Positions 49,175-61,978 of a stretch of 64,000 nucleotides of DNA are shown piece after piece. The translations under genes were made by a program, and so were the position numbers. This stretch comes from Sindora glabra. Its lineage: Eukaryota; Streptophyta; Magnoliopsida; Fabales; Fabaceae. The stretch is taken from positions 70,546,831-70,610,830 of the forward strand of contig CM035233.1 of NCBI GenBank assembly GCA_020226215.1, read 5' to 3'. The stretch's first letter is position 1; each line of letters begins with the position of its first letter. The notes beneath the pieces were generated by a model. The model was not told where the DNA came from and searched no databases. It saw only the letters and a list, made by a program, of their open reading frames with translations.

Positions 49175-51414
49175 CTATGTTGAGGTTGCGCTCTCGCCCT
49201 TGTCTGCATTATCATGTTCTGCATCCTTCGAAACTCCCTCCTTTTCCTTGCTACTCTCTTGCTCTTCAGGCTTCGAAACTTCTTCCTCTGTTGCAACATA
49301 CAAGCAAAAGGTTCATGTTCGTCCGATACTTCTATTTTCACATCTTTGCATGTCAGAACATTATCAGACGATTACAAAAAATAAGACCATCTAGAACGCC
49401 ATCTACTTTCCGTTTACATGGCATTGAACACACTGCCGACAATAACACCATCTATATATAACGCATACTTTCAGAACGTATGTCTAGCCCATCTCAGTCC
49501 CAAGCAAGCAGAAGGCCTGGGTAATCATCATATTTCTTGAAGAAAGCATGCTTTGTAGACAAGCAACCTTAAGACACTCTAAATCAACTACAAAAGCTTA
49601 TAATATAATTTACCTTCGTCATCACTCTCATCAAAATCACCCATTGCTTCATCACCCATGCCTCCAAATTTCTGTAGCATATAAAAGTGATCCATGTGAA
49701 ATTACACCGATAGAATAAGGGGTATGGACTGAGAACCAAATAAGCAAATGAATATCATACCGAGAAATCCATGCCCCCCAAATCCAGGTCGCCAGGACCT
49801 AATAAAAAACAATGAGATGTAGATCAATTGAGGTCTGAAAGTATATTATTAATTTTACAAACCTTACAGCAAGGAAAAGGATTACAGAAGCACGTACCAG
49901 CATCATCATCTTCATCCACCCATTTATCCCAATCTACTTTCACATAGTGCGGGGCCTTGCCTTCTGCACGCAGTAACCTCTTCCACCATCCATTCTCTGC
50001 CTTCTGCACCACGCAGAAAATGCTTCTCACTCCTACGTTAATTTTGCTCTCCTGAAACAATAAGAGAGAGCAGTTAGAAAACCTCCACAAAATATATCAC
50101 GCCAAAAACTTCATACATGTGTGCTATCCATCCATACCGCACAAACCAAGGACACTTGAGATGGCAACACATACACACTAGGCTGGACTCAATATGAAAA
50201 AATGACATCTAATGGGGCATATAAGGCCACATACAGTGCTATGCATAGCACATTATCCTCACAAGGTGAAAAAGAGTTCGCCATAAATCAAATAATTGGG
50301 GGGTAAAAAATTAGCCCCCGCAAACGAAGTGTATCTGAAAATACTGGCCATAACAATGCATATTATAAGAGAAGGCAACTGCGAAACATGTAGCAAAGCT
50401 AGGGAATATGCTATGTTCAGGTGAGTGCTATACATCTAACTCATATGTTGGAAATTTCTAGAAGAACCTATGATTATCTCTAGATATGTAAATAGGGAAT
50501 GTTTGTCCTCACCTCCACATTAACCTTGTCAAAGAGCTCCAATTTCAACTCGTACTGGTGGTCTTGTGCACCAGCACTGCCAGAGAAGGTAAAAATGCCA
50601 TCCGGGGTAAGATCAACTTTTGCATTTTTGGAATCTGCCAATTGCACTGTGATATAGACCTTATCAACCCTCTGAGCCCACTTAACCTCAGGATGACGAC
50701 TACATCACAGAAAGCACAAATTAGAGGACTACACACACACTGAGAGAGAGAGAGGACCTAAAAACCAGATGGAAAAGCACTTAAGCTGCCAAAGACATGG
50801 TCGGCAACAAGTTAAAAAAAAAAAAAAAGTGATCCCCCACCCCAAAACAAACATCCTACCAGAAAGAAACAAAAACAATACACAAAACAGGAGATGCTAA
50901 AGAAATGCGGGCAGTAGATTATGGAAAAAGGACTCTGGAAAAACTCGCTAATTTTCCCACAAGTTTTCCCATTTTTCCCCCTTCTGTTAGTAACTCAATA
51001 GGATAGCACTAATTCTTTTAAGACAAAGCAAGAGAGGAAAATATGCAATTCTTAGGTTTGGAAACAATGATTCCATGTCAGACAAGGCATACAAAGAAAC
51101 TGGAGAGCAAATAAATACGTGAATAAATTTTAGGCGCAAAAAGGTCAAAAATAGAGATACAATTTACACAAGAAAACCTGAAATCCACAGAACAGAAAAC
51201 AACAAGGCTTGTTTAGACCCTCGTAAACATACAACATACTATATGTAAAAATATTATCTTTATCATATTCCAAATTCACAATACAGATAAAATGTAGTTC
51301 ACCGCTTAGACGATACGAGCACGGATCATGAATCACAGCACAAGTATAGGAGAATAATAAGAGAAACAGCAAAGGTAGAGATTAAAAGGAGAAATGAAAC
51401 AGCATTTACCTCAT
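49175..51414 (-). CDS. P23: p23/Sba1-type HSP90 co-chaperone (CS domain)
   Basis: p23 binds ATP-bound HSP90 and slows its ATPase, stabilising client complexes in cytosol and nucleus. Six minus-strand exons join in phase: 51414-51410 (five coding bases), 50699-50513, 50051-49898, 49798-49761, 49671-49614 and 49287-49175 (TAG); 555 nt, 184 residues. Residues 1 to about 110 form the CS domain: MSRHPEVKWAQRVDKVYITV at the start and NGWWKRLLRAEGKAPHYVKV (84-103) followed by DWDKW, the plant form of the p23 signature. A short Gly/Met segment (LGGMDFSKFGGMGDEAMG) leads to an acidic Asp/Glu-rich tail as in other p23 proteins. It looks nearer Arabidopsis P23-1 than P23-2, but its GGM region is much shorter. 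Upstream are four GGCCCA motifs and one AAACCCTAA box. Confidence 0.93.
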
Positions 51415-51455
51415 ATTGACTAGAAAACAGGGACGAAAAGGATGCGACCAACCTA

Positions 51456-51464
51456 AAACCCTAA
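51456..51464. promoter_or_regulatory. Telo-box in the p23 promoter/5' UTR
   Basis: AAACCCTAA lies 42 bp upstream of the p23 start codon, on the strand opposite the gene. Telo-boxes often accompany site II elements in plant promoters of growth-related housekeeping genes, as they do here. Confidence 0.6.
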
Positions 51465-51632
51465 TAATAAGCAAAGGTGAAAGCAGCACAGACTGGATTA
51501 GAATCAAAGCAAAGTGGTGTCGAGAATATAAATGTTGGGCGACTCTTCTCTTCTAGTACCTTCTCTGCCCTTCCCAAATCACACATAACATCCGACTCGG
51601 CTAATCACCCATCGAGATTAACTGGATCATAC

Positions 51633-51812
51633 GGCCCATATCTCTTGTTCGAGTCCTTTCTTACAAGAAATCTTTTGTCCAAGAGCGTAGTTTTCCTTTA
51701 CGGCCCAAAAGTAATGGATCTTTCACTACCCGATGTAGCTTGACAACTTGGCCCATTATCGGAAATTGGCTATAACTTGTAATTATATAGATTTGCAATG
51801 CCAGGAGGCCCA
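51633..51812 (-). promoter_or_regulatory. Four site II (GGCCCA) motifs upstream of p23
   Basis: GGCCCA occurs at 51633-51638, 51702-51707, 51750-51755 and 51807-51812, all in the same orientation (TGGGCC on the gene's strand), 220-400 bp from the start codon. Four copies in 180 bp of AT-rich DNA is well above expectation and marks the promoter. Confidence 0.7.
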
Positions 51813-51859
51813 ACCTATAAACAAACGAAAAATAGGAATATGATTTATCAAAAAGGGAT

Positions 51860-54800
51860 TAAACCCCTTTTTCGTTCATATAAAATTCATTTTTTCTCAT
51901 TTTTACCTCCTTAAAATTTTTTATCAGTTTTATTATCATAAAATATTAATTTATCTGATTTCATCATCTTTTAGAAATGGAATTGGATTGGGACTCGATG
52001 GATAAATTAATCTTTGTATGAATACTAATTAAAGGATAAAATTGGATAAATTAATATTTTATAGAAATATAGTTAATAAAAGTTATTTTCCAAACATAAA
52101 AATGATAATTTTTTAATTTTACAAGAATGAGAAGGGATTTTATTCTAAAAAATGGTTTTAAACGCCCAATTGTGAAATACACACCTAACTTTTAAAAATA
52201 AGATTAAAATTTATATCATTTGGAGTTTTGAATTACAGTAATTCTTAGGGGAAAAAATCATATAAATACAAGTAAAGGTATTAAAATGGATTGGATTTGA
52301 TGGATTGACTTAAGATTGGTATGATTTTACTTAACCTAAGATTTTAATTGATATAGAAAATGATAACAATAACTCAACTTACTAAAAGATTAGAATTAGT
52401 TAACCTAACTTAATAAAATATTGAGATTAGTAAGCATTAATCTATTAAGTTATTAGATTATCCTTAGTAATAGTAGTAAATAATAAATGATTAATATATT
52501 ATTATATATTTACATATATATTAAAATAATAATTTTGATATGTTAAAATTATAATTTAATATATATAATATTAAATAATTTATATATTTAATATTATTAA
52601 TATATATTATATAATTTTATTAAAATAATTAATTACAATAATATTTAAAAATACTTAATATTAAAATTAATAAATTTATATATTTAATATTGGTAATATA
52701 TATTACACAAAGTTATTAAAATAAATAATTATATTAAAATTAAAAATTAATAAAAATTATGCTATAGATTAAATTTATCATTATATAAAAATTACTAAAA
52801 AATAATTGCACAAGGTAATTATTATAACTAAACATATAGAAAATAATTATTATAACTAACTAAATATATTAATTAGATTAATAAATTATTATTAGTACAA
52901 TAAAATAATGATATATTCATATATGTATATATATCATAAGTTTAATTAATAAAATATTTATATCTACTTTAATTAATACTAAATTTTTTATTCTAGGCCT
53001 CCTAGTTTTTAATTAGGTTTTTTTCATATTAAAAATATTATAATTTAATTTATTTTCTTATTATTTTTAATTATATCCATTAATAATAATGATTTTTTAA
53101 ATGATAATAATAGTAATAATAATTAATTTTAATTAATTAATAATATAAAATAAATGAATAATGTAATAATAAAGTATAATAGGTTGTAAAATTCATCTAA
53201 AATTGTTTGATAAAAATGAACCTAAAATTAAAATTAGAATTGATAATGTAACAATTTGATTGGTCTAACTTAATTAAAAAATAACTTAACTTAAAATTAA
53301 TTTAACATATAATTTTTATTTGTTTAATTAATTTGATAAAATTAAATTAACTTATTTTGCGAGATTTGTTAGGTGCACATCTGAATCTTGAAATGAAAAG
53401 TGAAATACATACTGTCAGTGTCAATTTTTGTCCGGTGACACTGAGAATGACTTTGCTTTCAGTTTCAGTGGCAATATAAGTCAATAAATACTTAATGTAT
53501 AGCCAATTATAAATAAATAAGCTCAAATTTGAATCTATCAACATGAAAAATTTGAGTTCAAATTTGAATTTAAATTGAATTCAAATTTATTTAAGTTTAA
53601 GCAATGCATTATTTAATAAAATCTGAAGTATTTGAACTTAAATTCAAGAGCTTCACTATTTATTTAATATATACTATTTTATTTATATTTTAATAATATA
53701 AAACTTATGTAAATTTTTATTATTTATATATTATATTTATATTATTTAAATATTATATAAAAATTAAAAATATATTTTATAACTGATTTTATGTAAATTC
53801 ATGAATAATTCGATTCGGTGATAAAAAGTTCTGTGAATTAGTGAGTTTGGCTTTTACAGTTGATTTGAACATGAAAAGTACAAGAAATAGACTAACGATA
53901 ACAAATGGTGAATGAAATGGAAAATCATGATAATTCTTTTAATCTCCACTTTCTTTTTTAGCTAGTGAACGGAAAGTTTGAAAGTAAAATAAGGCATATC
54001 ATTTTAAAATTAGAATATATCATTTTATTTTTTTATGATTTTAGAGTAATATTCATTAAAAATATATAATATAAAAAAAATAAATTCATGATCTCGTGAG
54101 AATCACAATGAGGACTACAGACTGGCAAAAAAAGAAAGAAAGAAAGAAAGAAAGGGAATAATAACAAGTGCCCCATATTTTGCGATAAAAGTCACGTCAC
54201 TTGGTGTAGCTCTAATACATGCAACAAGTCAAGGGCATGGCCGCATATTCTACAAGCAGAGGGGTTTGTTTTCCATCAATTCAAAAGAAGATGCTTTTTC
54301 CATTTCTATTCATGTGCTGTTGTAGAAAATAAATATATTTTTATTATTTTATTAGTAAATGAAGCAGGCTGGAGTTGAGGCGAGAAGGACATGTAATAAT
54401 TAAATGTATTTTGAATAAATAAACTAATTACGTGCAGAAAGACGCTATATTATTTATTGCGCTATATGTGTTATGATATTAATTCGCACGCAGGAAGATG
54501 TAGAAATGGATCTGATTCAGTACAATAATTTTTTTTTTTTCTCTTGGTGAAAAGATCCAATACTGAATAGACCACGGAAAAGGCAAAAGAACCAAGCAAT
54601 TGGATCTGAACTTCTTACGCATGGGTTGTTACTTATGATATTGTAAATTATTGCTCTCTTTATTTTGTTTTATTATTTATTACAATCAATTAATTTTATA
54701 AATATTAAAAAAATTAGTTCATTATTTTACTTTAATAAAATTTTTATAATTATTCTTTAATTTTTTATTATATATAAAATTTAAAATAAAGAGAAAAATA

Positions 54801-57800
54801 TAATAAAATAAATATGTTTGGATATTTTAAGAAAGATAATAACGAATTTATTAATAAAATAAAAGAATAAAATTCAAAAAAGTGCATTTAATATTTTATT
54901 AAAAATTTAAAGTAATAAATAAAAAGAAATATTTTTTTAAAATACCATAGATAATAAAAAATGAAAGAAATAATATATATTTATGTATTCAATTTTGTCT
55001 TGTTTTATTTGATAATTACCCCTTTTTTCTCCTTCTTCGCTACTTTCAGACAATGTAACCCTAGAATCAATAAATGCTTTGTTAGGATTAAGTGCTTGCC
55101 ATTGGATCAAAAGAGGTTATAACGTACGCAATTTTATTTCTTTATATATAATTTTACTTTTATATGTGCTGCGGACGAGTACGAGAGTATTCATAAGATA
55201 CAATAGGCATTTCAACATATTAAACTGGAAAGCATTGATATTATGTTCATACAAAATACAAATTCTTATAAGTGATTGTTGGCCTCCCATTTGATTAACA
55301 TACTTTATTTTGAATATTTTCGATGAAAGAAGATGTTATTTTATAATTAATAGAGGAATAAAAAAAAATTGAGACTTATTGGGAAAGGTTTATGATTCGG
55401 ACTAAACATTGGCAAACACACGTCTTGAGCTGCAAAGTCCATTTCAGCTCATGTTCACATGCAGAGAGTTTCAAAAACTGTAAACACTGCTGCATTGGGT
55501 TGATGTGGCTGTCACTATAAATGAAGCTTGCGTTGCATAACTCTTTCATTTGGGACAAAGGGCTGGTGGCCAGGATCTTACTTTTGTGGAATGACGAGAA
55601 TGACCGCTGTGATAACGATGGGTGCGCGTGGGGGACCATATATCACCACATGTAAAAACTTGATCAAACCATGTCAATTTTCTCGGTCAGAAAAAACCAT
55701 GTTAATTTTCAATTCTGCATACACGACATGTCAAATAAGGAGATGCAATGAATGAAGCCATAAACGACGCTAAGTGGCCGTGACAAATTCGTGATTTCAG
55801 ATTTAAACATTTATTTCTTTGTCGCCTGCTGCCGTATCTGATGAAATCCTTCCTCCCGCGCACATGCCGGCTGAGAATTCTATATTTTTTAATGAACACT
55901 GGCCGAGAATTTGTCAACCATTGAAGTTGCGTTTGATTTGATACGATGAATAAAAACAAAATAAATAAAATCTAAATTTGATTTTGTAAGAAATGATATT
56001 TTTAAAATAAAAAATAAACAAATCATAAATAAATTTAAGCGACTTTTTCTTAAATTTGAATCAACTAAACCCTTTCCGGGGAGTTGCTTAAGAATAAGAA
56101 AGAGGAATCTTATGTAAGTAGCATGGAATAGGGCTTAGTTATATTCATGAAAATTTTGTAAATATTTTATTTTAAAAAGAAAAAATTCAAAAACAATTTT
56201 TTTTCTTGGACATTGGATGAGGGAAATGGGCACTTCCATTTTTTCCATTTCATTTTTTCTTAATACATAGAAAATGAGATTCAATATTTTTATTGCAAAT
56301 TTAATTAAATTAATAATTAATAATTAATTATTATAAAATATTAATATAAATATAATAGAAGTAATATATGATTTTTATTTAGTACAGTTAAAAAGAAAAT
56401 TTATATTTTATTATATCATTTTGCAATCACATTTGTATAATAAATACTATAAATATAAAATATAAATATAATAATGATTTTATATGTAAAAAATATAAAT
56501 TAAAATTATATTTATATGAAAGATGATATTATTATTTTTAATTTATCTATATTCATTATATTTATAATTTATATTCATGTATATTAAATAGTAATATATA
56601 TTAAATAAATATATAATATCAACAATAATAACAATTATCATATTTTAAAAATAATAATTAAAATTATAATTAATACAAAATTTTTATACAAAAAGTGTAA
56701 AAAACTAATGTATCAAATTTTTTATATTAATTTTTTTAAATAACAAATATGTTACTTAAAAAATTTATTGTTAAAATTATATTTACCAAAATACTTGAAT
56801 AGAGAAATATTAAAAATTAATATTATTTTATTATTTATTAATATTAATAAAGGATAATATTGAATTATATAAAAATATGAGGAATGAGAGTGTCAAAAAG
56901 TCATTCAACCAATGATGGAATAATTATTTCATCACTGTTATTATGGAATAAAAATTTTAATTTTGTTTGACAATTAGTTAATTACATAAATAGTTAACTA
57001 ATTGAATTATTATTAATTAATAATTAATTGTATTAGTTGATTTAACTTAACTTATAGTACTAACTATTTATATAAAGATATTTAATAAAAGAAATTATTT
57101 ATTATTAACTATTTTTATGTAAAATAATATCTAAGGATATATATATTATAATTTATTTGAGTGTTTTTTATTTTAATAATATTTTAAATTAATATATTAT
57201 TTATTATCTTAATTTTTTTAAAAAAATTATATCATTATAATTTACTATGCTTATTTAACTTTTCTTTAAAAAATGATCAATTATAATTTTTAAATTAAGT
57301 AATATTTGTAATATTTTGATAAATATAGCAATTACTAAAGTTTATTTTGTAAGTCTTTTTAATATAAATTTAAAAAATATATATTTATAATTAAAAATAT
57401 TGATAAATTATACATTTTAAGCATAAAACATATCTTTTACAAGTGATCTCATCCTTTTTTTTCTTAATCTATATTATTCTTTAATTCAAAAGATATCATT
57501 TGATAAAAAATTAATCATTTTTTCAATGCATTTTATATTATTCTTTATAAAATGAAATATACATTTTCTTCTTTTGTATACAATTTCATAGCAAAAATAC
57601 GATTATATTCATGTATTTTTTATTATTATATGAATATTTTAATATAATTTATTATACTTATTTAATTTTTATTTTAAAAAATAATTATAATTTATTATAT
57701 ATATTAAAATTTTCTCTAAGAAATAAATATATATAATTTAGTATTTTCTTATTTATCAATGATGAAGATATAAAATTTTATATTTATAGACAAGAATATA

Positions 57801-58328
57801 CTTTTTGTACTAAATACAACTCATTTGTTTCAAAAGAGTTACTATTTAATTTTTTTTAAAAATATTTATTTAAACAATTATTTATTAAACACTCGAATCA
57901 ATTTATTGACTTATTTAAACAAATAAAGACACTCAAATAAATTAAAAATTATTTATCAAACATCTTCTTTATCATTTGATGGAATAATCATTGCTAAAGA
58001 AATGAAAATTATCATTTCATATTACATGCCAAATAATTTTTTTTAAAATTTTATTTCCTTCTATTTCATCGTACCAAACATAACAAAATTAATTTAGTGG
58101 GTAAGGCATTTTAGGCCAAGAAAAGCTTTTAAATTTAACTTGTAAAAACGTTTTTGTTAGGAAAAATTTATTATGTACCATTTCTACCTTAAGAGATAGT
58201 CTTATATATGAGAAAAGAATACTTTAAATATATATGTATATATAAAAAAAGAATTTGAAAAAGTTAAAATGTCAAAGGAATTTATACATATAAAATAAGT
58301 TCTGTAATCACAAGTAATGCAAATAGTC
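51860..58328. other. Gene-free, very AT-rich intergenic DNA
   Basis: No exon chain or RNA gene was recognised. A GAAA microsatellite lies at 54127-54155. A less AT-rich island occurs at about 55380-55960, with only short, unrecognisable frames. The segment 56940-57970 has AATTAGTTAATT-rich ends (TTTTGTTTGACAATTAGTT at 56959) like the MITE-like units elsewhere in the window. Confidence 0.55.
54127..54155. repeat. (GAAA)n microsatellite
   Basis: Six GAAA units follow a run of A. Confidence 0.95.
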
Positions 58329-59215
58329 TATGGTCACAAGGAGGTATAGGCTATTTAGCATGAAACCCATTTTAAATACAGGCTTATATGGGTAAGTTCA
58401 CATGAGCAAAAGCTTGCACAGTCGAGTGCCTAATCATGAGCAATAAATAAAATTTTTTTAGCCATTTTTTCTCTCCACACCTAGGCTTAACCTATGAAAA
58501 AAATTTAATCTAATTACTATCTAACAAACCCAATCCAATTTCTATATTTCAATCCAAATTTCTTTATTCAAGTAATCTAATAAAATTTAAAATATTAAAA
58601 TATAATTTATAAATTATAAAATTAAATAATTAATAAAAAATAAAAACATGCAGATTGTTTGCGAGAATGCCAGCACTACATGGGGTGGTATGAGCAATTT
58701 TTTTATTGGCTATTTTTACATGGTCATAAAGTAATGTGGGTAATATAGGCAACCCGTAATCATAAGGAAGTGTGGGCTACTTAGTATGAAACCCCTTTTA
58801 AATATGAGCTTATGCAGGCAAGCTCGTATGAGCAAAACCCACATAGTTGCTTGCCTAATTAGGGCTAATAAATAAAAAAAAATTAGTCATTTTTTTCTCT
58901 CTACACCTAAACTTAACATAAAACAAAATTTAACTTAATTACTTTCTAATAAACCCAACCTAATTTGTATATTTCAATCCAATTTTTTACCCAAGTAATC
59001 TAACAAAAATTAAAATATCAAAATATAATTTATAAATTATAAAGTAAAATAATTAATAAAAATATACAAATATACAAATTGTCTGTGAGCATGCTCGCAT
59101 TACATGTGAGGTGGTACGAATAATTCTCTTACTACCAATTTTTACATGTAGGCTTATATAAGCAAGCTCATATAAGCAAAAGTCAATATAGGCTGCGCCC
59201 ATATAAATCTACATC
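58329..59215. repeat. Two ~400-bp diverged tandem copies plus a partial third
   Basis: Copies lie at about 58329-58720 and 58722-59145, with a partial third to 59215. Shared anchors are TAGTATGAAACCC/TAGCATGAAACCC, TATAATTTATAAATTATAAA, AATAATTAATAAAAA and TGAGCAA near the start and end. Some words (CATGAGCAAAAG, GTATGAGCAAAA) hint at a transposon-derived monomer. No coding potential is seen. Confidence 0.85.
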
Positions 59216-59335
59216 GCTTATTTTACATGCCAAGGGGAATATATACTAGTTAGGAAAGAATTTGTATTCTATTTTTAGTTTTTTCTATGATGAAAAGATA
59301 TATGTATGCACTAACTAGTCACTCGTGTGTTACAT

Positions 59336-60075
59336 GAATGAATATTTATTTTAATAATATAATATTATAATTATATATTAATTATTTATATAGAGGATTA
59401 GAGAAAATTTTGATTAATATATAGTTAATAGCTTTAAAAAATAATTTTTTCACTAATTTTATCCAATATTTAAGTACATAATTAATTTTAAATTCAAATA
59501 TCATGTTAATTAGATTTTATTTTTTAAAATAATAATAATTATTAATATTAATATTTAATAACATAATTTATGATGAAAATAATTTTTTGTAATGACATTA
59601 TATTATTTATTTACCACATTATAACATAGAGTAAATTTTTAAAAGTTGTAATTTTATATTATGAATGAATATTTATTTTAATACTATAAAATTATAATTA
59701 TATTAATCATTTATAAAAAGGATTAGATAAAAAATTATTTAATATATAGCCAACAACTCTAAAAAAAGTTATTTCTCTAATTTTAAGATATTTGAAAGAG
59801 AAAGTATCAAAAAAATAAAAAAAACAAATTTAAGGAAGAAAAAAAGTCATCTCTCTTGATTTTACTCAACATCTAAGTAGTTAATTGATTTAAATTTATT
59901 TTACTAAAAAATAATTTTAAATTCAAATATTATATTAATTATATATTATTTTTAATATAATTATTAACTTTAATATTAATTAATAATATAATTTATGATA
60001 AGCATGAATTTTTTTGTAATAGCAATATATTTTTTATTTATCATGTTACAACATAAAACAAACTTTAAAAAGTAA
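59336..60075. repeat. Two diverged direct copies of a ~320-410 bp AT-rich unit
   Basis: The first copy is about 59336-59650 and the second about 59662-60075. Both start ATGAATATTTATTTTAATA and share AGGATTAGA, ATATATAG, TAATTTTAAATTCAAATAT and TAATTTATGATRA. The second copy carries an extra ~90-bp A-rich insertion. Confidence 0.85.
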
Positions 60076-61978
60076 TATGTTAAAATTCATAAATTATCAC
60101 ATACAAGTGGAGTAAAATTTAATATTTTAATATCAAATATTTTATATTTTTTAATAAATAAATTTTGGTTAGAAAATATTAATGACTAACTTATATTTAA
60201 TATTTTATAAAATTTGTATTATAATAAACTTCCTTTTTCATAATATAATTAAAAATATAAATTAGTAACTAAATAAAAAGTGTATAGTGGGTAATGAATC
60301 TTTGGAAAAAAAATTAATTTATCTTTTAATCGAAGTTTAAAAAAATATGTTAAGGACATAGAGGAGAAAAATGTGAGAAAAATAATATAATTATTTAGGA
60401 ATATAATAATAAAATAATTAATTAAATTATAAAATAAAAAAATAAATTTACAATTACTATAATGAGAATCTAGTAAATGAAGATAAACTATTGTGATATT
60501 TAATACCAAATGTCATTCGATAGATGAGTGTAAGTGAGATTGTTTATTTATTTATGGAAGTAAAATGTGATTTTATCATATAAAGATAAAGATAAAATAT
60601 ATTATAAATAAAAGTTTGAAAATTTTAAATTGGATATAAAATAAGATGAAGATAAGAACAAAAAAAAATTAATCAAATCAAATAAAATAAAAAATAGAAG
60701 ATTTTCAAATAAAATAGAAAATATTATATTTGTTATCTCAATATTTTTATACAAATCTAAGGTAATAAAAAATAATCTATATATATATATATTATTAATT
60801 ATAAATTTGTAAATTTCGTAATTGATAGTTCATATGTTTATATGACAATTTCCTTTCTTCCATAATTTTCTTTAAAATTGTGCTTTTCTTGCTAAATAAT
60901 ATGAAATAGTTAAAAAATTTATTTAATGAAATAAATTATATAAACTATATAAAAATGTATACTTTTATAATTTTATATATCACAAATCCATCAAGTTAAT
61001 AAAAATTGATTAAGTTGCAAATTTTTTCTTGAAAAGCAAAAATCTAATGAAATAAAGCATTTATAACAAAAAAAAAATTAAACTGCAAGAAGAATAGTAT
61101 AAAAAAGAAGTGAAAAAAATTATAAAAATAAATTTATATAATAAAAACTTTGGATTGAGTAATTGCAAAAAATAAAAAATAATAAGAGTAAATATTTATA
61201 AATATTAAAAATAAAGATAAAAATTCTCATTTTCAGAAAAGATAATGACTTTAAAGTGATTGAAAATGAAAAGAGAAAATAAATAAAACTTAAATGTAAT
61301 TTAGAGATTTTTTTATGAGGATGAAAATGAAAACTCTCATTTAAGATAAAATAATGGCTTTGAAGTGATTGAAGGTAAGGTAAAGAAAAAAGTATAAAAT
61401 AATATGAGAAGATTTTTATGAGAATGAAATAAATAAGTGATTATGAATTTTAGTTATAAATAAATATTTAAATTTAAATTTAAATTTTTATTAAAAATTA
61501 ATTTAATATTGAAATAACAAATGAAATGAGTAATCACTTGTTTTATATTTATTACTTAGCGATTAATTAATGTAAAAAAATTATTTTTTTTCATAATTTA
61601 TCTTTTAGTTAACAAAAATGAACAATTGGCTTTTTATTAAAAAATAGTAAATTAATAGGTGACAAATTATAAAAATAATATTTATTTTAATAAAAAATAT
61701 TATAATTAATATATAATATATAGAATACATATAATTTTTTTACTATTATTCTCATTCATTAGGGAGGTTTACTTAGACTTATAATTAAGTTTTGTTGAAA
61801 TTTGCTGTATTCATTAATAGTTGTGCAAAACTGACGGCGATCTTTTTTGGGGTGAATTTTATAGTGTCTCTACAGATTTGTTATCCATCGAAATGTGACA
61901 AATCTAAATTATTAAATAAAATTATAAAAAAATTTAATAAAAATTAATAATTTCATTCAATAACTTATATTTTACTAT
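60076..61978. other. Gene-free AT-rich intergenic DNA
   Basis: No recognisable gene or RNA. A short (TA) tract lies near 60778-60792. An approximate repeat of AAAAYTCTCATTT...GATAATGRCTTTRAAGTGATTGAA occurs at about 61222 and 61328. Confidence 0.55.

Noticed and set aside
58329..60075. CRISPR-like or centromeric satellite array
   Set aside because: Units are long and diverged, only two to three copies, and the DNA is plainly plant nuclear; no array regularity.
60249..60509. 86-codon minus-strand frame
   Set aside because: Leu/Ile/Phe/Asn-rich translation of AT-rich DNA, with no motif.
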